This document shows positions 7,988 through 17,492 of a stretch of 64,000 bases of DNA, piece after piece (the stretch's first letter is position 1; each line of letters opens with the position of its first letter). The stretch comes from Paraburkholderia flava (GTDB lineage Bacteria > Pseudomonadota > Gammaproteobacteria > Burkholderiales > Burkholderiaceae). The position numbers and the translations under genes were made by a program. The stretch is taken from the NCBI RefSeq assembly GCF_004359985.1, contig NZ_SMRO01000001.1, forward strand, positions 2,270,193 to 2,334,192, in the 5' to 3' direction. The notes below the pieces were generated by a model. It had not been told where the DNA came from. It saw nothing but the letters and a program-made list of their open reading frames with translations, and did not search any database.

Positions 7988-8929
7988 ATGAACATTTCCC
8001 CGTTGTCCGAAAGCGAATTCGCGACCACCGTGATGGTCGTGCCGCCGCTCGCGCGCCGCGCCGATTTCACGCTCGACGCCGCGCAAAACCACAAGCTGAT
8101 CCGTCACATCGAAGCAGGCGGCGTACGCACGCTGCTGTATGGCGGCAACGCAAACCTGTACCACCTGCCGGTCAGCGAGTACCGCGAACTGCTCGATCTG
8201 CTCGCCGACAGCACCCGCCCCGACACACGCGTGATCCCCGCCATCGGACCGGACTACGGCAAGATGCTCGATCAGGCGCGCATCCTTTCGCAGACCGCCT
8301 ACCGTACCGCGATGGTGCTTCCGCTCGCCGGCTTCACGACGCCGCAGGGGATCGAAGACGGCCTCACGAGAATCGCCGATATCGCCGGCATCCCACTCAC
8401 GCTGTACATCAAACACGAGGACTATGTCGATGTCGAGACGCTCGCGCGGCTCGTCGATCGGGGCACGTTGATTGCTGTGAAATACGCGATCGTGCGCGAG
8501 CATCCCGCGCACGACGAGTACCTGCGCCGGCTGCTGCAAAACGTCAGTCCGTCGCGGGTGATTTCGGGGATGGGCGAGCGGGCCGCGCTCGTGCATCTGA
8601 GAGATTTCGGACTGGCCGCATGGACGACGGGTTCCGGCTGCATCGCGCCGCATGCGGTGACGGCACTGCTGCACGCGCTCCAGGCAGGACGCGACGACGA
8701 AGCGCAGCGTCTGTACGACGCATTCCTGCCGCTCGAAACGCTGCGCGACGAGATCTCGCTGATTCGCGTGCTGCACGACGCGGTAACGTTTTCAGGGATC
8801 GCCGACATGGGGCCGCTACTGCCGTTGCTGAGTTCGACGCCGGCCGCGCATCATGCGAAGATCGACGCCGAGACGCGGGCACTACTCGCGTTCGAGCATC
8901 GTCTCGCCACACAGCGCACAATTCGCTGA
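7988..8929 (+). CDS. DapA/NAL-family class I lyase or dehydratase (sugar-acid catabolism)
   Basis: 313 residues with the dihydrodipicolinate synthase/N-acetylneuraminate lyase barrel. The Schiff-base lysine is K165 (LIAVKYAIV) and the proton-relay tyrosine is Y140 (TLYIKH), matching E. coli DapA K161/Y133. The glycine-rich substrate loop is changed to YGGNANLYHL, so it is unlikely to be true DapA. Followed by KGSA dehydrogenase and SMP-30 lactonase genes, it most likely acts on a 2-keto-3-deoxy sugar acid (dehydratase, as in pentonate or glucarate catabolism, or aldolase). Its promoter carries a GntR-type operator. Exact substrate not determinable here. Confidence 0.82.
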   Translation: MNISPLSESEFATTVMVVPPLARRADFTLDAAQNHKLIRHIEAGGVRTLLYGGNANLYHLPVSEYRELLDLLADSTRPDTRVIPAIGPDYGKMLDQARILSQTAYRTAMVLPLAGFTTPQGIEDGLTRIADIAGIPLTLYIKHEDYVDVETLARLVDRGTLIAVKYAIVREHPAHDEYLRRLLQNVSPSRVISGMGERAALVHLRDFGLAAWTTGSGCIAPHAVTALLHALQAGRDDEAQRLYDAFLPLETLRDEISLIRVLHDAVTFSGIADMGPLLPLLSSTPAAHHAKIDAETRALLAFEHRLATQRTIR

Positions 8930-9019
8930 ATACAGGCGACGCAGTTTCCCTTTTTATTTTTTGCGCAGCGCGCGAGCGGCATCGACCGCGGCGGCGCGGC
9001 GCCTCACAGGAGCAGCAAC

Positions 9020-10600
9020 ATGCAGATTACCGGAGACATGCTGATCGGCGCGTCGGCGGTGCGCGGCACCAAGGGCACGCTGCGCGCGTTCGACCCGGCC
9101 CGCAACGCCGAGATCGAGCCGACCTTCGGCGCGGGCGGCACGACCGATGTCGATCAGGCATGCGACCTCGCCGCACGCGCATTCGATCCATACCGTCAGG
9201 CGTCGCTCGAGACGCGCGCGCACTTTCTTGAATCGATCGCCGAGAACATCCTCGCGCTCGGCGATGCGCTGATCGAGCGCGCGCAGGCCGAATCCGCGCT
9301 GCCGAAAGCGCGACTCGAAGGCGAGCGCGGTCGTACTGTCGGCCAGTTGAAGCTGTTCGCGTCGCTCGTGCGCGAAGGCCGCTGGCTGACCGCGACGCTC
9401 GATTCCGCGCTGCCCGATCGCAAGCCGTTGCCGCGTTCCGATCTGCGCTTGCAGAAGCTTCCGGTCGGACCGGTTGCCGTGTTCGGTGCGAGCAATTTTC
9501 CGCTCGCGTTTTCGGTGGCCGGCGGCGACACCGCGTCGGCACTCGCGGCGGGTTGCCCGGTCGTCGTCAAGGCGCATCCCGCGCATCTTGGCACGTCTGA
9601 GCTCGTCGGGCGTGCGATCCAGAAAGCGGTCATCGACTGCAATCTGCCGGAAGGCGTCTTCTCGCTGCTGATCGGTGCGGGCAACGAGATCGGCGAAGCG
9701 CTGGTCGCGCATCCGGCGATCAAGTCGGTCGGCTTCACCGGTTCGCGACGCGGCGGTCTCGCGCTCGTCGATATCGCGGCGAAGCGTCGCGAGCCGATTC
9801 CGGTCTTCGCCGAAATGAGCAGCGTGAATCCGTTCTTTCTGCTGCCGGCGGCGTTGAAGCAGCGCGGCGACGAAATCGCCGCAGGCTTCGTCGAATCGGT
9901 AACGCTCGGCGTCGGTCAGTTCTGCACGAATCCCGGCCTCGTGATCGCGCTCGAAGGCGCGGACACGCAGCGCTTCATCGATGTCGCCGCGCAGGCGCTG
10001 TCGAAGAAAAGTGCACAGACGATGCTGACGGCCGGCATCGCGAGCGCGTACAAGGACGGCGTCCTGCAGCGCGGCGAACAGCGCGGTGTGACGAGCGTCG
10101 CGCGCGGCATGGCAAGCGACGCATCGTGCTCGGCGCTGCCCGCGCTGTTCACGACGACCGCGATGCAGTTTCTCGCGACGCCGCAACTCGAGGATGAAAT
10201 CTTCGGACCGACTTCGCTGATCGTGATCTGCCCGACGTTCGACGACATGCTGCAGGTCGCACGCTACGTCGAAGGGCAGTTGACGGTCACGCTGCAACTG
10301 GACGCGGACGACTATCCGCTCGCGCGGCAACTGCTGCCGGTGCTCGAACGCAAGGCCGGCCGCATTCTCGCGAACGGTTTCCCGACCGGCGTCGAGGTGT
10401 CGTATGCGATGGTGCACGGCGGCCCGTACCCGGCGACGTCCGATTCGCGTGCGACGTCGGTGGGTGCGACGGCGATCGACCGGTTCCTGCGGCCCGTCTG
10501 CTATCAGGATCTGCCGGCTGATCTGCTGCCCGAGTCGCTGCGCGACGGCAACCCATTGAAGCTTTGGCGCCTGCGCGACGGCAAGCTCGGCCGGGAGTAA
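9020..10600 (+). CDS. 2,5-dioxovalerate (alpha-ketoglutarate semialdehyde) dehydrogenase, ALDH family
   Basis: 526 residues from ATG at 9020, with AGGAG upstream. Aldehyde dehydrogenase fold with the oxyanion asparagine in GASNFPLAF, the general-base glutamate in [10 protein letters not shown] and the catalytic C302 in [10 protein letters not shown]. The length and the FAEMSSVNP and FCTNPG variants fit the NADP-linked KGSA dehydrogenase subgroup, which oxidises alpha-ketoglutarate semialdehyde to 2-oxoglutarate at the end of non-phosphorylative pentose and hexarate pathways. Second gene of the operon behind the DapA-type enzyme. Confidence 0.9.
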   Translation: MQITGDMLIGASAVRGTKGTLRAFDPARNAEIEPTFGAGGTTDVDQACDLAARAFDPYRQASLETRAHFLESIAENILALGDALIERAQAESALPKARLEGERGRTVGQLKLFASLVREGRWLTATLDSALPDRKPLPRSDLRLQKLPVGPVAVFGASNFPLAFSVAGGDTASALAAGCPVVVKAHPAHLGTSELVGRAIQKAVIDCNLPEGVFSLLIGAGNEIGEALVAHPAIKSVGFTGSRRGGLALVDIAAKRREPIPVFAEMSSVNPFFLLPAALKQRGDEIAAGFVESVTLGVGQFCTNPGLVIALEGADTQRFIDVAAQALSKKSAQTMLTAGIASAYKDGVLQRGEQRGVTSVARGMASDASCSALPALFTTTAMQFLATPQLEDEIFGPTSLIVICPTFDDMLQVARYVEGQLTVTLQLDADDYPLARQLLPVLERKAGRILANGFPTGVEVSYAMVHGGPYPATSDSRATSVGATAIDRFLRPVCYQDLPADLLPESLRDGNPLKLWRLRDGKLGRE

Positions 10601-10669
10601 TGCAGGCTCGTGCGGCGGGTGCAGCATCGACGAAGCATCCGCCGCATGAAGAACCACAAACCACGAACC

Positions 10670-10704
10670 GCTAAACACAGCGCACGAACGCGCCTGTGTT
10701 TAGC
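10670..10704. repeat. Strong hairpin between the dehydrogenase and lactonase genes
   Basis: GCTAAACACAG and CTGTGTTTAGC form a perfect 11-bp stem around a 13-base loop. No T-tract follows, so it is not a classical terminator. It may stabilise the upstream mRNA end or act as an operator for the lactonase gene, which starts 38 bases later. Confidence 0.6.
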
Positions 10705-10742
10705 GATCGTTTGCCTCTCAACCTAAAATTTCTGACTGCGCC

Positions 10743-11681
10743 ATGACCGACGCCAGCCGCCGCTATCCCGATCCCGCCGTCCGTATTCTCGACCCACGCT
10801 TCAACGCATTGCGCGTCGCGCTCGCATCGGTCGAATGTCTGTACCAGGGCACGCGCTGGTCCGAGGGGCCGGTGTGGTTCGGCGACGGGCGCTATCTGCT
10901 GTGGAGCGACATTCCGAACAACCGCATCCTGCGTTGGGGCGAAGAGACCGGCGCGGTGACGCCGTTTCGCCGGCCGTCGAATAACGCGAACGGCAACACG
11001 CGCGATCGCGAAGGGCGGCTCGTCACGTGCGAGCATCTGACGCGCCGCGTCACGCGCACCGAATACGACGGCACGATCACCGTGCTCGCGGACCAGTATC
11101 GCGGCAAGCCACTGAATTCGCCGAACGACGTGATCGTGAAATCCGACGGGTCGATCTGGTTCAGCGATCCGACCTTCGGCATCGACGGCTACTACGAAGG
11201 CGAGAAGCACGACTCTGAACTGACGCCGTGCGTGTACCGCGTCGACGGACAGACCGGCGAGATTACCGTCGTCGCCGATTCGATCCTCGGGCCGAACGGC
11301 CTGGCGTTCTCGCCGGACGAGTCGGTGTTGTATATCGTCGAATCGCGCGGCGAGCCGCGCAAGATTCGCGCATTCGACGTCTCCGCCGACGGCCGCTCGC
11401 TGTCGAACGATCGTGTGCTGATCGACGCGGGCCCGGGCACGCCCGACGGCTTTCGCGTCGACGTGCACGGCAACCTGTGGTGCGGCTGGGGGATGGGCAC
11501 CGACGAACTGGACGGCGTGCGCGTGTTCACCGCGCAAGGCGAAGCGATCGGACACATCGCGCTACCTGAGCGTTGCGCGAACCTGTGCTTCGGCGGCCGT
11601 CATCGCAACCGCCTGTTCATGGCGGCCGCGCACGGCCTCTATTCGCTGTATGTGAATACGCAGGGCGTGAAGGGCGGCTAG
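10743..11681 (+). CDS. SMP-30/gluconolactonase-family sugar lactonase
   Basis: 312-residue six-bladed propeller of the SMP-30 family. Metal ligands are recognisable: the glutamate in WSEGPVWF, the asparagine in NSPNDVIV and the aspartate in GTPDGFRVD. Hydrolyses an aldonolactone to the open acid, which fits an upstream step of the pathway completed by the DapA-type enzyme and the KGSA dehydrogenase. A dehydratase and sugar dehydrogenase are not in the window. Separated from the dehydrogenase gene by 142 bp that contains a hairpin, so it may have its own promoter. Confidence 0.88.
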   Translation: MTDASRRYPDPAVRILDPRFNALRVALASVECLYQGTRWSEGPVWFGDGRYLLWSDIPNNRILRWGEETGAVTPFRRPSNNANGNTRDREGRLVTCEHLTRRVTRTEYDGTITVLADQYRGKPLNSPNDVIVKSDGSIWFSDPTFGIDGYYEGEKHDSELTPCVYRVDGQTGEITVVADSILGPNGLAFSPDESVLYIVESRGEPRKIRAFDVSADGRSLSNDRVLIDAGPGTPDGFRVDVHGNLWCGWGMGTDELDGVRVFTAQGEAIGHIALPERCANLCFGGRHRNRLFMAAAHGLYSLYVNTQGVKGG

Positions 11682-11712
11682 CGCCACGCTTCACGCGTGA
11701 CGCCACTCAATA

Positions 11713-12318
11713 TCAATACCCGACGCGATACACCTTCCCCGTCTGCGCGCCTTCCACGCTGCGCAGGTACGCCAGTGCGGCGCGCTGTGCGGTGACGGGC
11801 TCGAAGCCGCGGAAGTACGGCGCGTACGCGTCCATCGATTCGGCGAGCACCGTCGGGCTGACCACATTGATGCGGATGCCGCGCGGCAGTTCGATCGCCG
11901 CGCCGCGCACGAATCCTTCGAGTGCGAAATTCACCGTCGTCGCGCTCGCGCCTTCGCGGATCGGTTCGTCGGCGAGAATGCCGCCCGTCAGCGTGAACGA
12001 ACCGCCGTCGTTCACATAACGCTGCGCGGCCAGCACGAAATTGATCTGGCCCATCAGCTTGTCGCGCAGGCCGGTCCAGAACTGCTCGATGGTCATTTCG
12101 GGCAGCGGGCCGAAGTGAACCTTGCCGGTCGCCGTGACGATCCCGTCGACGTGCCCGATCTCCGCGAACAGCCGTTCGATGCTCGCCGGGTCCGTACCGT
12201 CCACGCGATGCGCGCCGCGCGTCGCACCCACTTCGATCACCTCGTGACGTGCCTTGAGTTCCGCGGCGACCGCGCGGCCGAGTGTGCCCGTGGCACCGAT
12301 GACGACGATCTTTTTCAT
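11713..12318 (-). CDS. Atypical short-chain dehydrogenase lacking the Tyr-Lys pair
   Basis: 201 residues from ATG at 12318, with AGGAGCAGCAG upstream. The Rossmann motif GATGTLG is intact at residues 8-14. The segment that normally carries Tyr-x3-Lys reads GASATTVNFALEGFV, so both catalytic residues are missing, although a TLTGG strand before it is kept. This resembles the Lin1944-like SDR subgroup, described as lacking the usual active site. It should bind a dinucleotide but may not be a classical dehydrogenase. Monocistronic and convergent with the lactonase gene. Confidence 0.82.
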   Translation of the reverse strand: MKKIVVIGATGTLGRAVAAELKARHEVIEVGATRGAHRVDGTDPASIERLFAEIGHVDGIVTATGKVHFGPLPEMTIEQFWTGLRDKLMGQINFVLAAQRYVNDGGSFTLTGGILADEPIREGASATTVNFALEGFVRGAAIELPRGIRINVVSPTVLAESMDAYAPYFRGFEPVTAQRAALAYLRSVEGAQTGKVYRVGY

Positions 12319-12547
12319 CTGCTGCTCCTGCGAAGGTTTGAGGTCGAACCGATTGTGGCGGCGCGAAGGCGGACGAACAAGGCGGCCTCGGGTTGAAGTG
12401 CCGAAACCTGGAGTTTCGAATCCGACGGCCTCACGCGAAGACCGCCGCGCGAACAATAAAACGGTCTGCGTTCTGCGCATCCGCGTGGGTCGGGCCACAC
12501 GCGGATCGAGTCAAACAATGTTTGCTAACCGCACCATTGTTGCGCGC

Positions 12548-13003
12548 TCATTTGACACGCTCCAGTTCGATGATCCGCGCGGGTCGGACGTGATTCAGCG
12601 CGTAGTGAATGCGGCCGCGTGCATTGGGGGCGGAGGGCGGATCGAGTATGTCGAGGCGGTGTTCGCGCACGGCGTCCGGGTCCGGGTCGACCATCCCGTG
12701 ATCGATCACGCGATAGCCCGGCTGCAACGCGAGCATCAGGTGATTGCCGCCGCGCCGGCTGTCGAAACCCGCGAACCCGTCGCGTGCCTCGGCGACGCTG
12801 TTGTCGAGCGTCGCATCGCTGCCGGTAATTTCGTCGGCAGCGATCGGGCCGTCGCCGGCGAGCCGCGCGGCCTCGCGATTCTTGCCGTCGGTGTCGACCG
12901 TGCTGTCGTGTGTGCGATCGTTGTGGATCGCCGCGCTCAGTCCGCGCTCGGCGGGTTGCGTGAGCGGCGTGTCGTCGGGCTTGTCTGCATGAGTCGTGTC
13001 CAT
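12548..13003 (-). CDS. Hypothetical acidic protein
   Basis: 151 residues from ATG at 13003, supported by GGAGGA upstream. The first half is hydrophilic and rich in Asp, Thr and Ala. The second half contains a recognisable ordered segment (RRGGNHLMLALQPGYRVIDHG) and ends with HVRPARIIELERVK. No signal peptide, membrane segment or cysteine cluster. I do not recognise a function; it looks like a lineage-specific Burkholderiaceae protein. Confidence 0.65.
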   Translation of the reverse strand: MDTTHADKPDDTPLTQPAERGLSAAIHNDRTHDSTVDTDGKNREAARLAGDGPIAADEITGSDATLDNSVAEARDGFAGFDSRRGGNHLMLALQPGYRVIDHGMVDPDPDAVREHRLDILDPPSAPNARGRIHYALNHVRPARIIELERVK

Positions 13004-13443
13004 CGCGATTCCTCCATCTGAAATTCGTCGGCGCGATCGCGCATGTGCATGGCGGCCGTCGAAGACGAGTGAGTTAACTCTGGAGCAAAACCCGTTCCGG
13101 GTAGTCGATGAACGGTGCAATGAGCCGCGCAATAACGACGCTATAACGGCGCGATGAAAGTGCGAGCGTGCATGCGCGGAAGAGAGGGCGCCGCGACGCG
13201 AACCGGGCGGCATGATGACGCGTTCGCACCATGAACCAAACGTCAAATTTTTGCTTTTTTAATGGACGGTTCTTTTCGACAGAGTATGATCGTACTCCGA
13301 CGAGCCGGCGCGCACCGGACACTTATTCAGGTCCCCGACAGCCCATGGTACAGCAACGAAATACGGGTTGTCGCAGAGCGGCCGATGCATTCCAGCAGCG
13401 CGCCTTTCGAACCATCATACGAGGCAGTCAGGGCGGGTGACTC
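13004..13443. other. 440-bp stretch with no supported gene
   Basis: Upstream of the acidic hypothetical protein. An AT-rich patch at about 13236-13276 contains runs of T and a leftward TTGACG near 13240 that could be a -35. Short overlapping frames at 13231-13486 lack ribosome sites and recognisable domains, so none is called. Confidence 0.45.
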
Positions 13444-13677
13444 ATGCACTTCGATGCTGCATTCACACATCGCGGCTATTTGCTGAACTGCGCGCCTGCG
13501 CGTTCAGGCGACGGCTGCTGGCAACCTTATGTCGTGATCTCCCGTTCGAGCGATGGCGAGCTGGTTGCCAACCGTTTCTTTCCTACCGATCTCCGCTTTC
13601 CCGATGAAGCCGCTGCGATCGCGCATGCGCGCGACTGGGCCGTGCGCTGGATCGACGCGAGCAGCGTGACGATCTGA
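13444..13677 (+). CDS. Small conserved-looking hypothetical protein
   Basis: 77 residues, MHFDAAFTHRGYLLNCAPAR at the start and an ordered body with WQPYVVISR, FFPTDLRFPDEAAAIAHARDW and WIDASS. The pattern of a beta-rich sheet followed by a helix with Ala/His resembles small proteins common in Burkholderia genomes. The ribosome site is only AGGGCGGG, so the start is tentative. No function assigned. Confidence 0.6.
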   Translation: MHFDAAFTHRGYLLNCAPARSGDGCWQPYVVISRSSDGELVANRFFPTDLRFPDEAAAIAHARDWAVRWIDASSVTI

Positions 13678-13783
13678 GCCTCACGTTGAGCGTGCCGCCT
13701 ACGCCGCGCGACACGCTGCAAAACGCGGTAATCTCTCGGGACACTTCACTCTGACCGTGCCGCCGCACGGCACCGTGCCCGCC

Positions 13784-14710
13784 ATGTCAAATGCTTCCCA
13801 CAACTGGGGCCTCGAACAGATCGTCGCCGATCTGCGTGCGTCGCGCGAAGAACTGCATCGCACGCGCCATCCGCGCGGTATCCGCGAACTGCCGTCGCGC
13901 GATGCAGTGTGCTCGATCGTCGTCGGCCTGCGTGCGGCGATGTTCCCGACGCACTACGGCGCGCCCGATCTGACCGACGAAAGCGTCGACTACTACGTCG
14001 GCCATACGCTCGAAAGCACGTTGCGTCTGCTCTCGGAACAGATCCGCCGCGCACTGCGCTTTCTGCCCGAACATGCGGACACCGCCGACGACATACTCCG
14101 CGCCCGCGCATTCGATGTCGCGCGCGAATTCGGCGGCCAGTTGCCCAGCATCCGCGCGCTGCTGGTGAGCGACATTCAGGCCGCGTACGCCGGCGATCCC
14201 GCCGCGCAGCACATCACCGAAATCCTGCTCTGCTATCCCGGCGTGCTCGCGATGATGCATCACCGTCTCGCGCACGCGTTGCATCGGCTCGGCGTGCCGT
14301 TGCTCGCGCGCTTCATCAACGAGATCGCGCATTCGGCGACCGGCATCGACATTCACCCAGGCGCGCAGATCGGCCCGAGCTTCTTCATCGACCACGGCAC
14401 CGGTGTCGTGATCGGCGAAACGGCGATCATCGGCGAGCGCGTGCGCGTGTACCAGGCGGTGACGCTCGGCGCGAAGAGTTTCGCGGCGGATGTCGACGGT
14501 GCGCTTGTGAAAGGCAACGCGCGCCATCCGGTCGTCGAGGACGACGTCGTGATCTATGCGGGCGCGACGATCCTCGGTCGCGTGACGATTGGACGCGGCT
14601 CGGTGATCGGCGGCAACGTGTGGCTCACGCATAGCGTGGCGCCGGGCAGCAGCGTGTCGCAAGGCAAGATTCGCGAAGGCGATCGCAGCGACGAAGGGAA
14701 GCGCGGATGA
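13784..14710 (+). CDS. Serine O-acetyltransferase (CysE/EpsC type)
   Basis: About 308 residues. The helical N-terminal half ends at residue 150 or so; the C-terminal half is a left-handed beta-helix of hexapeptide repeats (IDIHPGAQIG, VVIGETAIIG, VIYAGATILG, VTIGRGSVIG). The catalytic pair is visible as the aspartate in GIDIHPG and the histidine in FFIDHGTG. Transfers acetyl from acetyl-CoA to serine in cysteine synthesis. The long N-terminus and FFIDHGTG are typical of the EpsC/serine-acetyltransferase group. Start at 13784 preferred over 13757 because the fold begins after it. Confidence 0.88.
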   Translation: MSNASHNWGLEQIVADLRASREELHRTRHPRGIRELPSRDAVCSIVVGLRAAMFPTHYGAPDLTDESVDYYVGHTLESTLRLLSEQIRRALRFLPEHADTADDILRARAFDVAREFGGQLPSIRALLVSDIQAAYAGDPAAQHITEILLCYPGVLAMMHHRLAHALHRLGVPLLARFINEIAHSATGIDIHPGAQIGPSFFIDHGTGVVIGETAIIGERVRVYQAVTLGAKSFAADVDGALVKGNARHPVVEDDVVIYAGATILGRVTIGRGSVIGGNVWLTHSVAPGSSVSQGKIREGDRSDEGKRG

Positions 14711-14756
14711 GCGCGGTGTTTGTCCGCGCGTGCCGGATGCGCTGCATCGTGCGCAC

Positions 14757-15608
14757 ATGGAGCCGCTCGTGAAATCCACCCGTGTCCGCATGCCGCGTTG
14801 CGCGATTGCGGGCATCGAGGCGACGATTGCGCAGACCGCGCAGACGTTTCCGCGCCATTCGCACGACCGCTTCGGCATCGGCGTGATGGCGAGCGGCGGG
14901 CAACGTTCCGCAAGCGGACGCGGCCCCGTCGAAGCGCGCGCGAACGACGTCATCACCGTGAATCCCGGCGAAGTCCACGACGGCAGTCCGCTCGACGAAC
15001 ACGGCCGCACGTGGCGCATGTTTTATTTCGAACCGGCATTGCTCGGCAGCGCGCTCGCCGAACTGAACGGCTCGGCGTCGCAATCGTTCGAACTGACCGC
15101 GCCTGTTGCACGCGATCCGCTGTTGAAGGCTCGCTTCGAGCAGTTGTTCGCGCTTGCCGTCCACGTCGACGCCAAAGCGGGTGCCCCCAACCCGCTTGCA
15201 TGCGAAGAAGCGTTGTTCGCACTGATCGAGCACGTCGGTCGTCATCACACGACGCAAGCCACTCCGGCACACCGCGATATCGACGCTCTGGTTACGCGTG
15301 CGAGAGCGCGCATCGACGACGAGCCCGCCGCCGCATTGACGCTCGCCGAACTCGCCGCCGAAGCAGGCATGAGCCGCTTCCAGCTGCTGCGTGCGTTCGC
15401 GCGCGAAACGGGTTTGCCGCCGCACGCTTACCAGTTGCAGCAACGCGTGAGGCTCGCGCGCAGACTGATCGCATCGCGGATCGAACCCGGGCTCGGTCTT
15501 GCGAACGTCGCGGCAGCCGCCGGGTTCGCCGACCAGAGCCACATGACGCGCGCGTTCGTGCGTCTCTTCGGCGTGACGCCTGCTGCGTACGCCAGCGCCG
15601 TCCGCTAG
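14757..15608 (+). CDS. AraC-family regulator with cupin sensor
   Basis: About 283 residues from ATG at 14757 (14730 is also possible; neither has a clear ribosome site). The N-terminal half is an AraC-binding cupin (FPRHSHDRFGIGVM, VNPGEVHDG). The C-terminal half carries two helix-turn-helix motifs, the second being GFADQSHMTRAFVRLFGVTP. The EamA exporter gene follows on the same strand after about 120 bp. AraC/exporter pairs of this kind usually sense the exported metabolite. Confidence 0.85.
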   Translation: MEPLVKSTRVRMPRCAIAGIEATIAQTAQTFPRHSHDRFGIGVMASGGQRSASGRGPVEARANDVITVNPGEVHDGSPLDEHGRTWRMFYFEPALLGSALAELNGSASQSFELTAPVARDPLLKARFEQLFALAVHVDAKAGAPNPLACEEALFALIEHVGRHHTTQATPAHRDIDALVTRARARIDDEPAAALTLAELAAEAGMSRFQLLRAFARETGLPPHAYQLQQRVRLARRLIASRIEPGLGLANVAAAAGFADQSHMTRAFVRLFGVTPAAYASAVR

Positions 15609-15726
15609 TTTTGCGGGTCGAGCCCGCGTCGCGTCACCGCTCCCTCACGCTGCAATTTCGTTCAAGACGATGCGTTCGTGCGAACGCTACGCTGCATGCT
15701 CACTCATCACGAAAGGAAGCAGCAGC

Positions 15727-16659
15727 ATGAATCAGCGTTCTCTTGGTTATCTGTTCTGCGCGCTCGCGATGCTCGGTGTCGGCAGTACGGTTGTGGTCAG
15801 CAAGACGATCGCGGCTGGGTTGCCGCCGTTTTCCGCGACCGCGCTGCGCTTCGCGATCGCGTTCCCGATATTCGTCATCGTGATGCGCGCACAGCGCGTG
15901 CGCTGGCCGCGCCTGCGCGGTCGCGACGTATGGCTTGTAATCGCGCAGGCCGGTGCGGGCAGCGTCGGCTACACAGTGTTTCTGATCAGTGGGATGAAGC
16001 TCGCTTCGGCTGCCGATGCGGGCGTGATCGCGGGCACGTTGCCCGCGGTGTCGGCGCTCGTCGCGGTGCTTGCGCTCGGTGAGCGTCCTGCGCCTGCGCT
16101 GCTCGGTGCGATCGCGCTTGCGACAGCGGGTGTGCTCGCGTGCACGGTGCGCTTCGGCGCGCTGATGGGGGCGCGCGGCGTCGCGTCGCTTGATGGGAAT
16201 CTGCTGGTGTTCGCGGCGGTGGTCTGCGAATCGCTGTTCATCCTGCTGAATCGCAAGCTCAGTCGACCCGTCGATGCATTGCCGCTGTCCGCGCTGATGT
16301 CAGGTATCGGGCTCGCGGTCGCGATCGTGCCCGCGTGCTTCGAAAAGCCGTGGACGCTGCCTTTCGATACGGGCGCATTCGCGGGCGTCGTGTACTACGC
16401 GCTCGTGCCGACCGTCGCGGGATTCGTGCTGTGGTACGCGGGGGCCGCGCGGATCAGCGGCGCGGAGGCCGGGTTAATGACGGCCGTTGTACCTGTGTCG
16501 GCGGTTGCGCTCGCGGCGCTGGTGCTGCACGAACCGATTACCGGCGCGCAACTGGCGGGTGTCGCGTGCGTGCTGGGCGCGGTGTGGCTCGCGACGCTCG
16601 GCGGCAGAGGGCGGGGCAGACGGGCGACGACGACCGCAAGCACCGACGTGCCCCACTAA
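15727..16659 (+). CDS. EamA/DMT-superfamily transporter
   Basis: 310 residues from ATG at 15727, with AAAGGAAG upstream. Ten hydrophobic helices arranged as two EamA repeats, each with the small-residue pattern of the drug/metabolite transporter family (first repeat ALRFAIAFPIF, second GVACVLGAVWLA). Inner-membrane exporter of amino-acid- or metabolite-like compounds. Probably regulated by the AraC protein encoded just upstream. Confidence 0.88.
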   Translation: MNQRSLGYLFCALAMLGVGSTVVVSKTIAAGLPPFSATALRFAIAFPIFVIVMRAQRVRWPRLRGRDVWLVIAQAGAGSVGYTVFLISGMKLASAADAGVIAGTLPAVSALVAVLALGERPAPALLGAIALATAGVLACTVRFGALMGARGVASLDGNLLVFAAVVCESLFILLNRKLSRPVDALPLSALMSGIGLAVAIVPACFEKPWTLPFDTGAFAGVVYYALVPTVAGFVLWYAGAARISGAEAGLMTAVVPVSAVALAALVLHEPITGAQLAGVACVLGAVWLATLGGRGRGRRATTTASTDVPH

Positions 16660-16719
16660 AATCTTTCGTGCCCGATGCCATGGTTACAGGTCATGCGACG
16701 CCGACCTTGACGCGAACGC

Positions 16720-17373
16720 TCAGGTCGTCCCGACATTCACCGTCGACGTCGCCCCAACGATCGACAGAAACTCCCGCCGCGTTGACGGATCGCTGCGGAA
16801 CGTGCCGAGCATCCGTGACGTGACCATCGACGCGCCCGCCTTATGCACACCGCGCGTCGACATGCACTGATGCGACGCTTCGAGAATCACGCCGACGCCG
16901 CGCGGTTGCAGCACATCGTTCAGCGTGTCGGCGATCTGGACGGTCATCTTCTCCTGGATCTGCAGACGCTTCGCAAATGCATCGACGAGTCGCGCGAGCT
17001 TCGAGATGCCCACCACGCGATGCTGAGGCAGATAAGCGACGTGCGCCCGCCCGATGATCGGCACCATGTGATGCTCGCAATAGCTTTCGAAGCGGATGTC
17101 CTTCAGCACGATCATCTCGTCGTAGCCGTCCACTTCGGAGAATGTGCGCGCGAGGATATCGCGCGGCTCGACCGTATAGCCCGCGAAAAACTCCTCATAC
17201 GAGCGGACCACGCGCGCGGGCGTATCGATCAATCCTTCGCGGTGCGGATTGTCGCCGGCCCAGCGCAGCAGCGTACGCACCGCGTCTTCGGCCTCTTCGC
17301 GAGTCGGGCGCACGGGTGCTGCGGGTTGCGCGGGTTGCTTCACGTCCTTCGTTTTTCTGGGCTTGCTGGCCAT
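16720..17373 (-). CDS. folE: GTP cyclohydrolase I
   Basis: 217 residues from ATG at 17373, chosen for AGGAG six bases before it. The first 25 residues are a Lys/Pro/Ala-rich extension. Zinc ligands are present as C99 and H102 in SYCEHHM and C170 in [10 protein letters not shown]; the [12 protein letters not shown] helix and the RMLGTF tail are diagnostic. Converts GTP to dihydroneopterin triphosphate for folate or queuosine. Convergent with the EamA gene. Confidence 0.95.
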   Translation of the reverse strand: MASKPRKTKDVKQPAQPAAPVRPTREEAEDAVRTLLRWAGDNPHREGLIDTPARVVRSYEEFFAGYTVEPRDILARTFSEVDGYDEMIVLKDIRFESYCEHHMVPIIGRAHVAYLPQHRVVGISKLARLVDAFAKRLQIQEKMTVQIADTLNDVLQPRGVGVILEASHQCMSTRGVHKAGASMVTSRMLGTFRSDPSTRREFLSIVGATSTVNVGTT

Positions 17374-17492
17374 CCTTCGCTCCTGTTGCATCGTCGCCGA
17401 CCCCGGCTGCAGGTGGGGCATTGTTCCATGTTTCGTGTCCGTGCGCGCATCGACCTTACGTATCGACGGGTCGCTTCGATTTTAGCTTCGCA

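Noticed and set aside
8954..10678. Leftward 574-codon frame opposite the KGSA dehydrogenase gene
   Set aside because: Shadow frame, Arg/Asp-rich low-order sequence, no ribosome site; the rightward frame is a complete aldehyde dehydrogenase.
13231..13486. Two short overlapping rightward frames before the 77-residue gene
   Set aside because: No ribosome sites, no ordered sequence, and they overlap the better supported start at 13444.
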